From Diplonema papillatum (Eukaryota > Euglenozoa > Diplonemea > Diplonemida > Diplonemidae): a stretch of 64,000 nucleotides of DNA. Numbering within the stretch: the stretch's first letter is position 1; each line of letters begins with the position of its first letter. This document shows, piece after piece, positions 46,151 to 58,286 of the stretch. Position numbers and translations under genes: made by a program. The DNA lies in assembly GCA_030068145.1 (NCBI GenBank), contig JAPJBO010000081.1:370468-434467 (forward strand), in the 5' to 3' direction. The notes beneath the pieces were generated by a model that saw only the letters and a list, made by a program, of their open reading frames with translations, ran no database searches and had not been told where the DNA came from.

Positions 46151-48342
46151 TGAAGCTGATCAAAACGAGGCAAAGGTGGCATACAGCATGCAGTTGCAGC
46201 AAAAAAAAAAACACGCCCAGACCGGAACTCAGGATTTTTTTGAAGCCCCGTATAAACCCCTGGTATTTGGGCCAAAAAAAAAATTTTTTTTTTCTGACCA
46301 CCCACTGTGGTGACCACCTTAGAGAGTGACAGGTAGCGTCCCCCCTCCACAGTGAAAATAGCCTGTATATAGGGGGGGGGGGGGGGGGGTCAGGTCAGAT
46401 TCTGCCAACGACTCCGCAATCTGGCCGCTTAGGGCCACCCCTGGGGGGGGGGGGGGGGTCCTGTTTGGTGCACCTCGTGGCCAGGGACCCCCCACCCTTT
46501 TTCCCCAGGACCCCCTTATACGCGCTCTTTCGCGATGGATCTTTCCACTCCGTCGTCAGTTCGTCTGTGAGGCCTGGAATTTGACGTGCAAAACACAGGC
46601 TGAAACCGGGAAAATCTGCCCTTTCGTGGTTTTCTTGGTGCCGTTTTTTCGAAATTCTTTGAAGTACATTTCCCAGCGGATTGGCCTGAAAAACAGTTTT
46701 TGGGGGGTATTGGCATTTTGGGGTGATGCGGCAGTAAAGCAATCTTCTTACCTTCAGACGACTTTTCTCTTGATGAATACATAGCTATTCTTTGCGAGGG
46801 CCTACGACTCAAGAACATGGCGCGTCAACGTCGACGACGCCTCCGACGGAACGACCTATGCCCGCCTTAGAAATACGGGATAGTGGTGAGGCGACCGGAA
46901 CTCCAACTCGTCTCCTTCTCTCTCTCACCTCTCTTGGAAGGACGCGGATACGTTTTTAAGAGTGCAAGTTCGTTTAGGGACCCGGGGTTTTATAGTCTCC
47001 GGGTGACCATTGTCGTAAAGGTTCATACTTTAACGGTCTTGGCCACACGGAGCCGTCCGGTAGCCGACTTGTGTTGATTACTGTATTGAGACAGCGGTTC
47101 GAACCTGTGCGGCCGGACGGGTCCGCAACATTGCCGCTCCCGAGGGGAAAATTATTTAATGCCTTGCTTTTGCTCCTGCTCAAGTCGTGCCCAACGTCAT
47201 CGACACAGGGGTCGTGTTCCATTGCGTTCGGGGGACGGCTGCTCTGCAAATAAAACGCTGAAAAAATGCCACAGTTCTGCGACTCGGCACGGTGACGCAG
47301 CGTTGCGGAAAATGGGAAAATCTTCTGCTCCGCATGCTCCAGCATCCGCAGGATCGGCTTCGAACCGCAAACGATCAAAAGGACGACGACTAGGCCCTCC
47401 ACGCCCGCGGGACGCGTGGATGTCAGATGCACCTCCTCCGGAAGTGTTGGTTGCTTTAAAAAACCGATACGGCTGACGAGCTTCCGATATCAGCTCCAAA
47501 TCTGACACAAGTCTGACCTCTCAGTCGGCAGGAATGCGTCGATGTGTCTTGCAGTAACCATCCTGGCTGAACACGAAAGTTGCTCTCGGATAGAACGTAC
47601 TGGGACGAGGTGAATCCTTGTTTCTTGTTTTTGTTGACCGGTCACGTGCCTTTTCACGGTCCGGTGCCTTTTCATTCGTTAGGATGATGCTGTTCTCCTC
47701 ATGGCCTTTTGCAACGCTCTTCGACGCTCGAGAAACTTTGAAGCCCAACCCAGTTTCAACAAGCCTGCGCATCTTTTCTTTGAAGCGAAAACGCTGGGTG
47801 AAACAGGAGGAGAGGTCTGTTTCGTTCGTCCGGCCCATCCATGATCCAAGCTCTTCACAAGGTTGTGAGAAGAGGAAACGAACCGGGAGCCACACGTGTA
47901 CTTGAAACAAGGGGTAGCAACGAGCCCACACTGGAGGATACTTTGATCAGCTGGACACTACTTCTATCTTCTAAACGTCTTGCCTGTGAACAACAGAAAT
48001 ATGAAGCTTTCTTGTTGTGCCCTCCTAGCATTCACGGCAGAGCCGTCGCTTCTGTGCAGCCTTGCTGTCATACAAAGTTCTATCAGAGACGAAGAGAGCC
48101 ACGTTTTCACCTTGTTCGTACCGAGTCATCGAAGATGCGATGCGGCAAGCCTGACGCGATGCAATCCAAGTCGCCTCGCACAGCAGCGCCTTAGCATGAA
48201 GGCTCCCCCGGGCCACTCAGAGTCTTGGTAGCTAGCATGCACACAAACATAGTCTTAAAGGTTCATCTGGGGCAATATATTGCTCTAGCCTTTCAGATGC
48301 TGCCGCAGGATCGCGACACCCCCCACCCCCCTACGAGCCACA
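46151..48342. other. Spacer with long G homopolymers
   Basis: No gene supported. Runs of 18 G (46372-46389) and 16 G (46443-46458) occur. A CCACCCCTGGGGGG context is shared by 45765 and 46435. Open frames at 46974-47930 overlap on both strands without domains. Confidence 0.45.
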
Positions 48343-48576
48343 GTGACGGATTCGCCTGTGCTCTAGTAGCACGGGTGGTCCTGGCTGTGACGAGCTACGA
48401 ACAGCCGCCTGACAAACCAGACTCACACCGCAGTCCTGTCTGCAGACACTCAGGTTCCACGCTGATGATGGTCCGCCTTATGTGTCCGTGGCTTAAAGGA
48501 CCGAAACACGGCGCAGACGGGACCAGTGCGGTGTTGAGCACATACCCATTCCAAGCACGTTCTTGCAATCCCCCCA
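48343..48576. repeat. Direct duplication, copy 1 of about 233 bp
   Basis: Nearly identical to 48843-49073, offset by exactly 500 bp at the left edge, with one substitution near the start and one single-base indel seen. Copy 1 is preceded, and copy 2 followed, by the same CCCCCCTACGAGCCACAG string, as expected from a recent tandem rearrangement or two insertions of one element. Confidence 0.92.
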
Positions 48577-48842
48577 TTCCAGTAGGGTACTTCGCGTAAA
48601 GCGACTTGCTGCCCTCAGCACGCAGGATTACTTCCTCGCACTCTTTTCCTTTTGGTACTTCAACCATTGGTGCTGCACACGGCAACCCCATGTCCACTGT
48701 GCTCTGCGGAGTTTACTTCGCAGATTGCCACCGTAAAAAGAAGACAAGTCAGTGCTGCCTAGCGAGTCGCAGTCACAATCAGAGCGAGTGCCCTGAGTTT
48801 TTTAACTGATTGCTCAGACACGGTTGTAGGGGCCTTCTCCCC

Positions 48843-49073
48843 GTGACGGATTCGCCCGTGCTCTAGTAGCACGGGTGGTCCTGGCTGTGACGAGCTACGA
48901 ACAGCCGCCTGACAAACCAGACTCACACCGCAGTCCTGTCTGCAGACACTCAGGTTCCACGCTGATGATGGTCCGCCTATGTGTCCGTGGCTTAAAGGAC
49001 CGAAACACGGCGCAGACGGGACCAGTGCGGTGTTGAGCACATACCCATTCCAAGCACGTTCTTGCAATCCCCC
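48843..49073. repeat. Direct duplication, copy 2 of about 231 bp
   Basis: The partner of 48343-48576. It starts GTGACGGATTCGCC and ends in a C-run followed by CCTACGAGCCACAG. Minus-strand frames through both copies give the same peptide and lack a domain, so they are not taken as genes. Confidence 0.92.
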
Positions 49074-49904
49074 ACCCCCCCCTACGAGCCACAGGCATAC
49101 TGTGCAGCACAGCTTGAGCGTTGTGGTCCTCTCTTTGCACGTATAGTGTCATGCTTTCTCCTCTTCAACTCGTCTTGATTGTTGCGTTCAGACGCGCGCT
49201 TGTCGCTCCTCTTCTTCTTCGCCCCCGGTTACATCGGTGCGCGTCGATGATTACACCTTTTCGCTGCTTGCGGACCAGTTGCCCCAAACCCGTCTTCGCT
49301 GTCACTCGTCCTCCACTTGCAAAGGGGGAGCCGCATAGTGGACCAGTTACTCGTCTTCACTCGCTCTGTCACTCGTCCTCCACTTGCCTGTCTGTACATA
49401 GGGCCCTGTGCTTTTTCTGACCCTCTCAGCTGGGTTTACCACAACAAGAACTAGAACAATACCAAACAGTCCCCAAGCACGAAACGAGGGTGCCAGAGAG
49501 GGTGAGACGCGGCACACCAGCCTCACGGCAGTGTGAGACTTAGCCAGCTATAGCTTTCGCTGACAATACCTAAAAGGGCTTAAGAAAGTACCAACATCGC
49601 AGAGGAAAGTCCTCAGTGGCACGGCCGCCGATGCAAGTAAAACACGAGAACGTGGTTATGGTAATACCATAATACCGGATCAGCACCGAGGAAATGGTAG
49701 ACACGGAAGCGAATTTGTTCTCAGAAACCCTCAGCATACCCAATGTGACAGCCTTCTGTATCGCTGTCTTGCTGTTACCACTTTTTGCCGTCAGCGCGGA
49801 CTAGAGAAAATATCTGGCCTAGAATCCGCCCTCGAGAGGCAAAGCCACGCCGGACAGACACGCAGACGGAATCCTCGCAAGGTGGTGGGAACTTCCAGTA
49901 TAAG
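49074..49904. other. Spacer left of the second TIR element
   Basis: No supported gene or RNA. The last five bases, ATAAG (49900-49904), are the left target duplication of the element that follows. Confidence 0.45.
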
Positions 49905-52389
49905 TGGTGTTACCCACAAGGAGCCTGCACAACTTCTATCAAACTTCTATATTCAGGGGGGGTGTGTCACTTTTTATTTTGATATGTCAAAAATGACCTA
50001 TGGCAGCGCACACAGGCACCAAAGGTTTCACTAAATCGACCAAATTTTGATGCTATGAGCGCAGGTGTCCCCGGTCTCTCTGTTCCCGAGGGCTTATAAA
50101 AAAAGATGACCCCCCTTGGACGCGTTCAACCCGATATAATTTTATTTAGATCATACCGGGAGCGCGTGTGATACGTGTGATATGTGCATGTTGCTCCCGA
50201 GAAGACACGGAATGGAAAGATCGGTCACGAAATCGTCAGAATACCACCTCGGATCCCAAAAAGGTTGTCCCCCATGGCCCCTCCTTTTGCATTTCACTTC
50301 ACCAGGCATATTGCCATCCCCTATGAGCGCACTTCAGAACTGGGATGGCGGGTACTGAAGAACAGGGATGCTGCAAAATCTGCGGTGCGAAAACCTGGAG
50401 AACGGTTGCTTCGTTTCCTCAGCCCGAAGTGAAGAAGAGACTGGTACAAGAGGATTCATCTGTTTGAAGTGCCTCCAGGAGTGTGGTGCCACGCACACCT
50501 TCGGAGGAAGTGCACACGACTACGACTGCAGCAACAACTACGACTGCAAGGTGCAAGGTTCCAAACAGCGACAGCAACGACTACTTAGACAGGCGCCTTC
50601 AAGCTGTCCTAATTGGATGCTTGTTGTGAACGCTCCTGTCTATGCACCCCCCAGAAGTATCTGCTTCGGATGCTACACAGCGTGCCTTTCGAACCCATCT
50701 GCCTCTCGATACCCTCCGGAAGGAGCAAATTCGGGCAAAGTGCCGACCACGACTGTGAGAACAATGCCACACGCATTCTCTAACGAGGTTCCGACACTGC
50801 CAGCTGATTTTTTGCCGCATGGTTTTGCAACACAGCTCGTTGACATGGAATCCAATGAGAAGGAGATCATGCAACGTTTTGCGATTCAAGTATTCGGATG
50901 TAGATGTAGTTGCAGAGAATTCTTCAGGAGCCTGCCGACAGCCGCAAAACCTCGGCCGTACAAGGAATACAACGCATTGTCGCGTCTTGGTGGTGGGATG
51001 GTAGTGCGCCTGATACCAGCCGGCAGCAAAATAAACGGGTACTCTTCAAGACGGCACAGAAGATGGGGCGTTCCACAGGGTTGTGCACGAGCCGGACATC
51101 GTATTATCATGCAGGATTCGAAGGGTAGCGTATCTTACTCTCACTTCTGCAAGCGACGACCGTCCAAACAAAAAGAGCCGGCGCAGTTAGTGCGATCAGA
51201 GACGGAAACTGCAACGCTGGATCACCATTCCTGCCGAACTTTGCTTAAATTTGCTTCAGTTTTGCTTGAGCAAATTTAAGCAAAATCTGGCAAGTGGAAA
51301 TTAGGCGAATTTAAGCGAATCTGAAGCAAATCTGAAGCAAATCGACTTTGCTTTTTCCGGGGGTCACCAACTTTGCTTAAATTTGCTTTGCTTGCCAACT
51401 ATGTTTACCACGTATTTTTGAACAACCCTCAGAAGACTTACCGAGCTAGCGGTGGTATTTGGCCACCTTTAGCTAAAATGCTGGTCGGGTGGCCGGGGGT
51501 GGGCAAAAGGCCCTAACCAACCCAGAAGCTTAGGACAGGCTCGACGCTCGACAGACATCCTGTCCTGAGGGCCACGTGTGTATGCCAGACGGAAAACTCT
51601 CAAATGCGAAGAGATCAGTTGCAAAAAATATCACACAAGCTTCAAATGCACCCTCGAAGGGCCTCGAGACCGCTAAGGAGGGGGCCGAACTTTTATGCTT
51701 GGATTTCGACCAAATAAATAGGGAAAAGTTGAGAGCCCGGAGTTTAGGGGTTAAATGGATGAACCAGGGAAGGAACAAATCTGCACATAACAATGTCATG
51801 TACGTTCAGGATGATCGTGAACAAAGATATGCTGAAACAAGGAAAGATGGCAGCGGAAGCCGCACCAGTCCTCTCCCAGATATATAGCACTGGGCGAGAA
51901 GTGCATGGCGGGATTGCCGCGGCTGTTTTGAAATACGGTGACCACGTCAGCAACGCCGGTGGCCCGTCGTTTTGGCGCGGCTGTGATGCAAAACGGAGCG
52001 AGTCGCCCAGCCAGCTGCCCAGCCGCCCAGCCAGCCGGCCAGGACAACACCCTTGTGAGCTGGTGGCAGGGGAAGGCCGAGGCGAGCCATCCAGTGCATC
52101 AGCCCAAGAAACGCAAGGTCGCTTGCACATTGGTCTCTTGCCAAGATGAACATCACAGGTGGTCAGAAAGTACTGGAGCCAGTGTCTTTACCACGCCCGA
52201 AATGGGCCCAAAGGGCCCCGTGCAGCGCGAACCACAACCGCAGTTGGGCTTGCGCGCAGAAAACGGGAGTTCGGCTCAAGAAAACGTCAGCGTTGTGCAC
52301 CATCATTATAACAATAAAAAGTGACACCCCCTACTCCATACAACTTCTATCAAACTTCTATATTCAGCATTGTGGGTAACACCAATAAG
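49900..52389. mobile_element. 2.48 kb DNA element with 15-bp TIRs and ATAAG target duplication
   Basis: The element spans 49905-52384. Its ends, TGGTGTTACCCACAA (49905-49919) and its reverse complement (52370-52384), are perfect inverted repeats. ATAAG flanks both sides (49900-49904 and 52385-52389). Just inside, a 28-bp segment beginning ACAACTTCTATCAAAC occurs at 49929-49956 and 52340-52367 in direct orientation, and further in AATAAAAAGTGACAC-type sequence is again inverted. No transposase is recognised; the longest internal frame (about 50368-51279, +) is Cys-containing but unfamiliar. A TTTGCTTAAATTTGC repeat lies at 51236-51412. Ends and duplications are seen directly; the superfamily is unknown. 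Confidence 0.85.
51236..51412. repeat. TTTGCTTAAATTTGC-type repeat within the second TIR element
   Basis: Alternating orientations of GCAAATTTAAGCAAA and GAAGCAAATCT, ending in CTTGCCAACTATG. It is related to the block at 30848-30945 in opposite orientation. Confidence 0.75.
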
Positions 52390-52710
52390 GCGTCCGATTT
52401 CTTTTTGTAGGAATTGGAAACGTTTCTGTATTTCGAAAAGGTAAAAGAAACGGCCATCCAATCTGCCGGACCCTCTCCCCCCGAAGCGAAAAAAAGCAGC
52501 AAACTGCATGCTGTACACCCCTTGAACTTGGGAGTACACGACGCGTATATGGGAAGTACAGGATACACCAGTGGCTTACACTATTCACGGTACTCCAAAA
52601 CAGCTCTTTTCCCTCGAAATACACAAGCCGCTTCTTTCTCCTACACACCGGTATTTCAAGCCCACTAGAGATCGCACACGTTTTGATTTAACCACAGGGT
52701 CACACGCGAA

Positions 52711-54535
52711 ATGGCTGTCGTGACCCTATTCTTTGACAAAGATGATGCCTTCAAGGTGGAAGGCAGCACAGAAGACACATGGAAGTGCATCGCTTTTCAA
52801 AACGGAAAGGTTCTCGGTGACGGAATTCTCGCAGTATGCATTTCTGTACTGAAAGCAGTGTAACTCGTAACGTCAACGATCTTAACTCAGAACGTCCACG
52901 TGTCTTAATCAATAGTAAGTGAAGCAGTTTCCCTTGTGTTGAGGTATGCGTATGATGTGTTGCAGGTTTGTGGGAATCACATCGGTGTTCAGTGCATCTC
53001 CGCATATCAACTGCACGTTACACAACAGCGCACATATGAGGGAACGCAAAAGCTGGCTAGGTTTGAAGCATTGAAGGCTGCTTTCTTCGCCAACTCGGCA
53101 GCACCAGCACCAAAAGAGCCGCGCAAACCGACCTCCATTCCAGACGAGCGGGTGTGGACGAAAGCCGGGAAGGTCGAAAAGTTGCCGAAGCAAGACAAAA
53201 GCAAATTGGACGAAATTTTCGCAGAGAAACAGCAAAAGAAGGTGAAGCTCGTTGTCAACGTCGCAAGTGTATTCACGTGCGAAAGCCTAACATTGAGCGA
53301 TGATTATGCTGTTGCCTTCAAAGGACTCAAGTCCTTGCCAGGCTTTACTGCGAACACTATTAGTGGTAGTCAAGAGTTGACGTCGGAGAGCGTATTCAAT
53401 TCGGTGGTCAACCCTCAACAGTCCATTATTACCCACGAATGCAATTCTCACAACATGTTAAAGGGCGTTCAGCTAATGACGGAGCTTGTTGACGAGCTCA
53501 TTGGAAAGATTGTGCTGTTGAGGGAACAAGAGACAGGTAGCAACCAGATGTTCTCTCACATCGTACATACCGTTTTCGAACTACTGACAAACAAGGCCCT
53601 CCTGCTTGAGCATGACGGCAGTTATCGACTGAAGACGTCTGTATTTGAAGTGAAAGGGATGTTCGGGGCGCGGAAGAAGCTCTTTCGCCGTGTGCAGGTA
53701 CTGGCCAGCGTTGTTCAACCCCGCCTCAGCGCTAGGTACCAGAAGAGCTTGAACGAGACTAAGCGGTTTTCTGATTACCTGCCGTCGACCGATGGTCAGT
53801 CAACGCTCAAGCCTGGGCTGTATGAAACGAAGGGTGAGTGCGAGGGCTGCCGAAAGCAGAAAATGCTGGTCGCGGCATCTGGTCTGTGCTCCAAGTGCAC
53901 AGAAGTGTCAGATGAGGATTGGAATTCAAATAAAACAAGTTTTGCACCGAAAAGATCAACGGCGAAGCAAGCAGCAGCACAGATGGGAACCAGCTCCAGC
54001 TGTTGGAGCGACGATGACGACACTGATTCACTGCCTCAGAAAACCAAAGAGGCCCGCTATCAGGAAGTGAAGGAGCAGATACAAAATGAGCTTCGATTTG
54101 ACAATCGCTCGCAAGAAGCCCTCAAATGGGCTGAAAGCAGCTTGGAAGCCTATGGTGTGAACGGGAGCGCGTTAGGTGTGTTTCTGCTACTCACTGGCTG
54201 AAAGGCCTTTAGATCCCATAGTCGCTGATCCCTCGACGAGGGTTGCATCGAACAGTGTGGAGAGCACGTTGAGTCCTTTCTGGCACCAGTAGGTCCTTGG
54301 TAAAAAACGCAAAACCTTCACAGAACATGCGGAATCGAACATTCTCGGCGACATCGCGACATACAAGGATGCTGAGGACTTCGAAAAAGCAGCAACGCTC
54401 GAAAATGCTCTTTGGATTATCAGAGATTACTTGAACAATACCTTCTCGGCAGAGCCGCGAGTCGAATCGGTACAAGAAGCATTAGCAGGCTTCGGCACCG
54501 TCAAGATGGGGAAGAAGAACAAGAAGAAGAAGTAG
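52711..54535 (+). CDS. Unrecognised conserved-looking protein with a CxxC-CxxC module, 3 exons
   Basis: Exons 52711-52833, 52966-54175 and 54324-54535 give 514 residues; donors are GTATGC and GTGTGT. The joins are phase-consistent and produce continuous sequence (for example GILA joined to VCGNHIGVQCISAYQLHVTQ). Residues 1-65 look like a small beta-rich domain. A Lys/Pro linker with a KLPKQDKSKLDEIF helix follows. The middle (about 115-310) is mixed alpha/beta. A CEGCRKQK...GLCSKC module (Cys at 333, 336, 349, 352) is a likely zinc site. An acidic Ser-rich linker (CWSDDDDTDS) leads to a helical C terminus ending in KKNKKKK. I do not recognise the family and assign no function. The exon 3 acceptor at 54323 was chosen because it alone keeps the frame into the long helical end. 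An open frame at about 52411-52668 may be an exon of this or another gene, but I could not join it. Confidence 0.78.
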
Positions 54536-57047
54536 CCGGCACGGGCGCCGGAGTCGCATCAATGCCCTCGACTCGTGATTCCTGCTGGGTGATGGAAGTA
54601 ATAACAGATCAGGAGGTTTCTTTGTGGGTCGTGTAGGCTTCACCACGGAAAGGTTCCGGGTCTAAGTGCGCTAATCGCCACTTGCTTTTTGAAATCGAAT
54701 GGACTTCAGAAACCTGGGTTGACTAAATAAATGCGAGAGTTCCGAAGTTTCCGGACGCGTAACTGCCTCAGGTGGTAAACGTGTCGCATTAGTGTGTGTT
54801 CGTCAGGCCTTCGACTACCCACTGCAAGCGTAACTGTCTTCAGGTAATTCACAATAAATGCCATTTGTGCAAAGCCAAAAAGCCGACGTGGTGCTTACAC
54901 AGAGAATAAGAGGTGGCTATATTGTGCCGACTCCTTCCAGCCAAACAACGTCCTCGACAGAGTCCCCGAGTTGCGGTTGACGACTCGGAGGCATTGATCC
55001 TCGAGCGGTTCGGTTTTATTACGGCTAAGGGCAGGTTGCCAAAACTGCAAACATCGATGCATGAGACTCGCGTCATGTTGCACAGGGTGGGAAATCGGTC
55101 AGGACCCTCAGTGGCGGTCCGGAGGACCTTTCATATGTCGCGCGCAAGTTGCTGTTCGCACCACCCCCACGCCCCTCTCGAGAGGCAAAGGACTGTGTCC
55201 GGCTTGCGTGCCCCAAAGTCGGCGATGCCCTCAACAGTTGTGTCGTCCATCAACCTCCGGTGTCAGGTCCGTTTTTTGGGCGGACACTTTCCAACGTTCC
55301 CAACCGGGCACACGCCAGATTTCAACAACACAAACCTACTGGGTGCATGGTATCTGTGGTAAGTTTAGAATTCCCGCTCAGGCCTCAGGCAGTCATAGCG
55401 GTCATCCCAGGGCTTTGTTGGCCCCTTGCTCAACGACGCCCTTTCATCCCCCTTTTCCTTTGCCTTCTTGCCAGGAGTGTTTTCTTGCTACTCTTCAGGT
55501 GGCCTGAGCAATGCGGTTCCTCTAGGGTTGCAAAGGATAGTCCCAACACCACCTGCCTATTTTCTGTGCAACCGCATATCCAGATTTCGACACCGCGCGG
55601 AGTCCTTTCATAATCGCGAAATGCCGTGGCCTCAGGCTCGATTCCTGCTCTGACGGCCTGCACACCGAGACGGCAAACTGTTTCAGCGTTCGTGGCTGTT
55701 TCAGCGTTCGTGCCAACAACACAGGCAATAAGATGCGACGTCCTTCGGTGCCGAAATTGGTGCAAACTCGGGAAAAATTCCGAAGCACGGCAATTTCGAA
55801 CTCTTTCCAATCGTTTCGGAACATCAACGTTACTGAGCCAATTTACCCCCTGCCTGTCGAGCCTTGTATTGTGAGCTAGTAGTAACTTAGAATCGAAATA
55901 ATCTGTGGCGAAAATCTGGGGTTTGCGGATTTGCGGGTTTGGGACATCGCCGGCGTCGCGGTAGTCTCTATTTGACTCCTCGTCCAGGTTCATCGCGTGC
56001 TTCTTCATGGCGCTTGGGAGATGGCCGTATTGACTTCTGGAGTCGTCTGCCCGCTTGGCTTCTTCGACTGGATGAATCCTCCTTTACACCGTTTGGTTTC
56101 CGGCTTCGATGCGAACGCGGAGGTTGTTCGTCGCTCTTCGCTTGCGTCGGCTGTCTTTCCGACCTTCGCAGTTGATGACTGTGTGCGGCTCGTCCTCTGC
56201 TGCTTCCAGTGTATTCGCCGTCTAATCGAGCTCAGTCGTTTTCAGAGGATAGGTGAATTAGCTCAGTAGTAGTGGTACCCTTTCGGCAGCGAGCTTGACC
56301 TGCCAGAGCCTGAAAACCTCTTTCAGGTTTTGTGGCTGTGTCGAAGAATCCATTCCGAGGACGTTTTTGAACGTTTTTGTCAGGACAGTCTGGGGCCCTG
56401 GAATGGAATAGTAAACGAATTGCATCTCGTGCCAGAGAGTTCCAAAAACCCTGGAAAATTCCAGGACCGGGCCCCGACTTACAGATACCCCTGTGGGGGG
56501 GCAAGGGTACCTGTAAATCCAGGGTCTCCGGGGCCCGGGCCCCGGGTTAGCGCTAGGGTCCAGATAGGGTCCAGGCCCACTACTCACGCCATCTAAGGAT
56601 GGAATCTTCAATATTGCAGCTTCCACAACAAGCGGAGAGCAAGACGAGAAGAAATCAAGAAATAAACTTGACACCCTACCTGGGGGGGGTTTGGCATTGA
56701 CCCATATCGACACCGGCTGTGTACTGAAGAGTGCGCACCACCAAACCCCCACGCTCTCTTCACTCACTACGCAAAGTATCACAATGGCCCCAAAACATGC
56801 ACCGTAGAAGATGTGGCAGGCAGGTGTTTTAATCACTACAGTAGGCTCGGGGGTCAAGCTACTTCCCTGTTCAAACCCGATCTAAGAAAACAGAAAGAAC
56901 ACCCTCGAAGGCTACTGACCGAGCGAACTTCGCAATAAACACAAAAGCCGCTTGCTGCATTTCGGCAAGTGCTGCTTCGGATCGACACTCTGGACCGAAT
57001 TCGTAGTGTAGAAGTCTTGAAGTAGAAATTTTTGAAGCTGGCTCATT
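54536..57047. other. 2.5 kb spacer, no supported gene
   Basis: Frames on both strands (for example 55430-56008, minus) overlap and have no domain. An AGGCAGGGGGTAAATTGG-like string (minus strand, about 55840) resembles 58220-58240, suggesting a short dispersed repeat. GC-rich palindromic sequence with GGGGCCCGGGCCCCGG lies near 56530-56550. Confidence 0.45.
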
Positions 57048-57492
57048 ATGGGTTGCGGTGGAGTACGGGGTGATGTCTGCGAGCATGACGCACCAATTGT
57101 ACGCCTGCCACTTACGAGTAAAGCCGCCGAAGCAGCATATTTTGTGGAGTATCTAACAGAAGAGCTAGAACGCGCAGACCGACCCCTCGAAGACATACTA
57201 TTGGCTTGTGAGGTTGCACGTATTCGGGAGTTGACGGATCGATTGGTTACCTGCCCTGAGGTGTGTATTGAAAATACCAGAACATGTCTTCTGCTTTTTT
57301 CTGAAGCACCAATACCGTGGCTATTCAAAATGGAATAGCGACCAAATATTTTTAGTGTCCAGCACCCACCACTTGCAGGATCCTGCTGAGCAAACCGAGC
57401 TTGTCGAAACGCTGCGTCCGGAAGTCGAGCGCATCCAACAGCTAAGGCAGGATCAACAATGTTTTGAACCTCCAGGGTCCACACCAAGCTGA
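57048..57492 (+). CDS. Small MGCGG-start protein, 2 exons
   Basis: Exon 1 (57048-57260) and exon 2 (57379-57492) join in phase 0 through a GTGTGT donor and a TTGCAG acceptor to give 108 residues. The start MGCGGVRGDVC is a plausible N-myristoylation site (Gly2) with neighbouring Cys3 for palmitoylation, so attachment to a membrane is predicted. The rest is an acidic/basic amphipathic helix (AAYFVEYLTEELERADRPL and ACEVARIRELTDRLV), continuing in exon 2 with EQTELVETLRPEVERIQQLR. No known domain was recognised. Real coding is supported by helix continuity across the splice; the length is small, so caution is due. If unspliced, exon 1 would read through to a stop at about 57338. Confidence 0.6.
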
Positions 57493-58286
57493 GGAGAGCC
57501 ACTGGCTGCCCGACTCGGGCAAGAACGGTGGATACAGCTCATGATACAACCTGAGAGGAAAGAGTGCAACTTTCCTTACAAAGAAGCATTCTTGAACATC
57601 GTCAGTGCATTTACACGAAATGATATGGTTGGCTTCAGGCTTTGCTTACAGTACTTCGTTCCGGCTTCCTGCGTGCCCCGTCCCTTCGCTCCACCACTTG
57701 AGGAAGTGGATGCTTAGTTGCGTGTGTGTGCTAGCTTCTAGCTCTTACCTTGTCCTTCCAGTCGCTTTCATGGACGGCAGAAGCATATTTTCTTTGCTCT
57801 GTCGATTGTCGATGCAAGGTTTCTGACCGGCTCAGTTGTCGGCACATGCGCATCGCCGCACAACAAGTCAAGGGTAGCTAAGCAACCTGTCCATGCTGAG
57901 CTGCTTCACCCGCAAAGTTTCTTGGAACGAGAGCAGGCAACATGCACAGCCCGTCAACAACTGTGGCATGAGACCACGAGGCGTTCTGTCCCCTGGTATG
58001 GGTTTACGGCTCAAGTGGACCCGTGCTGCGACAAGAACAGTTTCCACGCGTAGAGACCCTTTCTAAAAGCCCTTGCAGACTTCGCTGCAGAAGTGCAGAG
58101 CAAGGAAGCTCCACGTCATTCTGACTTCGCTCGTGTTGACGGTGACCCCACCACTGATTATCGCCGCAGATTCTTTGCATTCTAACCTAAAAGGTATACA
58201 CTCGATTACACTTGATCAGGCAGGGGGTGAATTGGTTCATAGTAACAGGAAAACAGGTGCTAAAACGTAGCTGGGGTGAAACAACA
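57493..58286. other. Spacer before the CPAP/SAS-4 gene
   Basis: About 790 bp with no supported gene. It contains the presumed CPAP/SAS-4 promoter and 5' untranslated region, including a short repeat-like string at about 58220-58240. Confidence 0.4.

Noticed and set aside
48395..49152. Minus-strand frames in the 230-bp duplication
   Set aside because: The same peptide appears in both copies only because the DNA is duplicated. There is no domain or start context.
50368..51279. 303-residue plus-strand frame inside the second TIR element
   Set aside because: It contains scattered cysteines but no transposase signature, and its end runs into the TTTGCTTAAATTTGC repeat. It is kept only as a comment under the element.
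55430..56008. 192-residue minus-strand frame
   Set aside because: No domain, it overlaps plus-strand frames of equal quality, and it contains a short dispersed repeat.
56250..56270. tRNA D-arm-like string TTAGCTCAGTAGTAGTGG
   Set aside because: No matching T-arm, anticodon stem or acceptor stem follows within tRNA distance.
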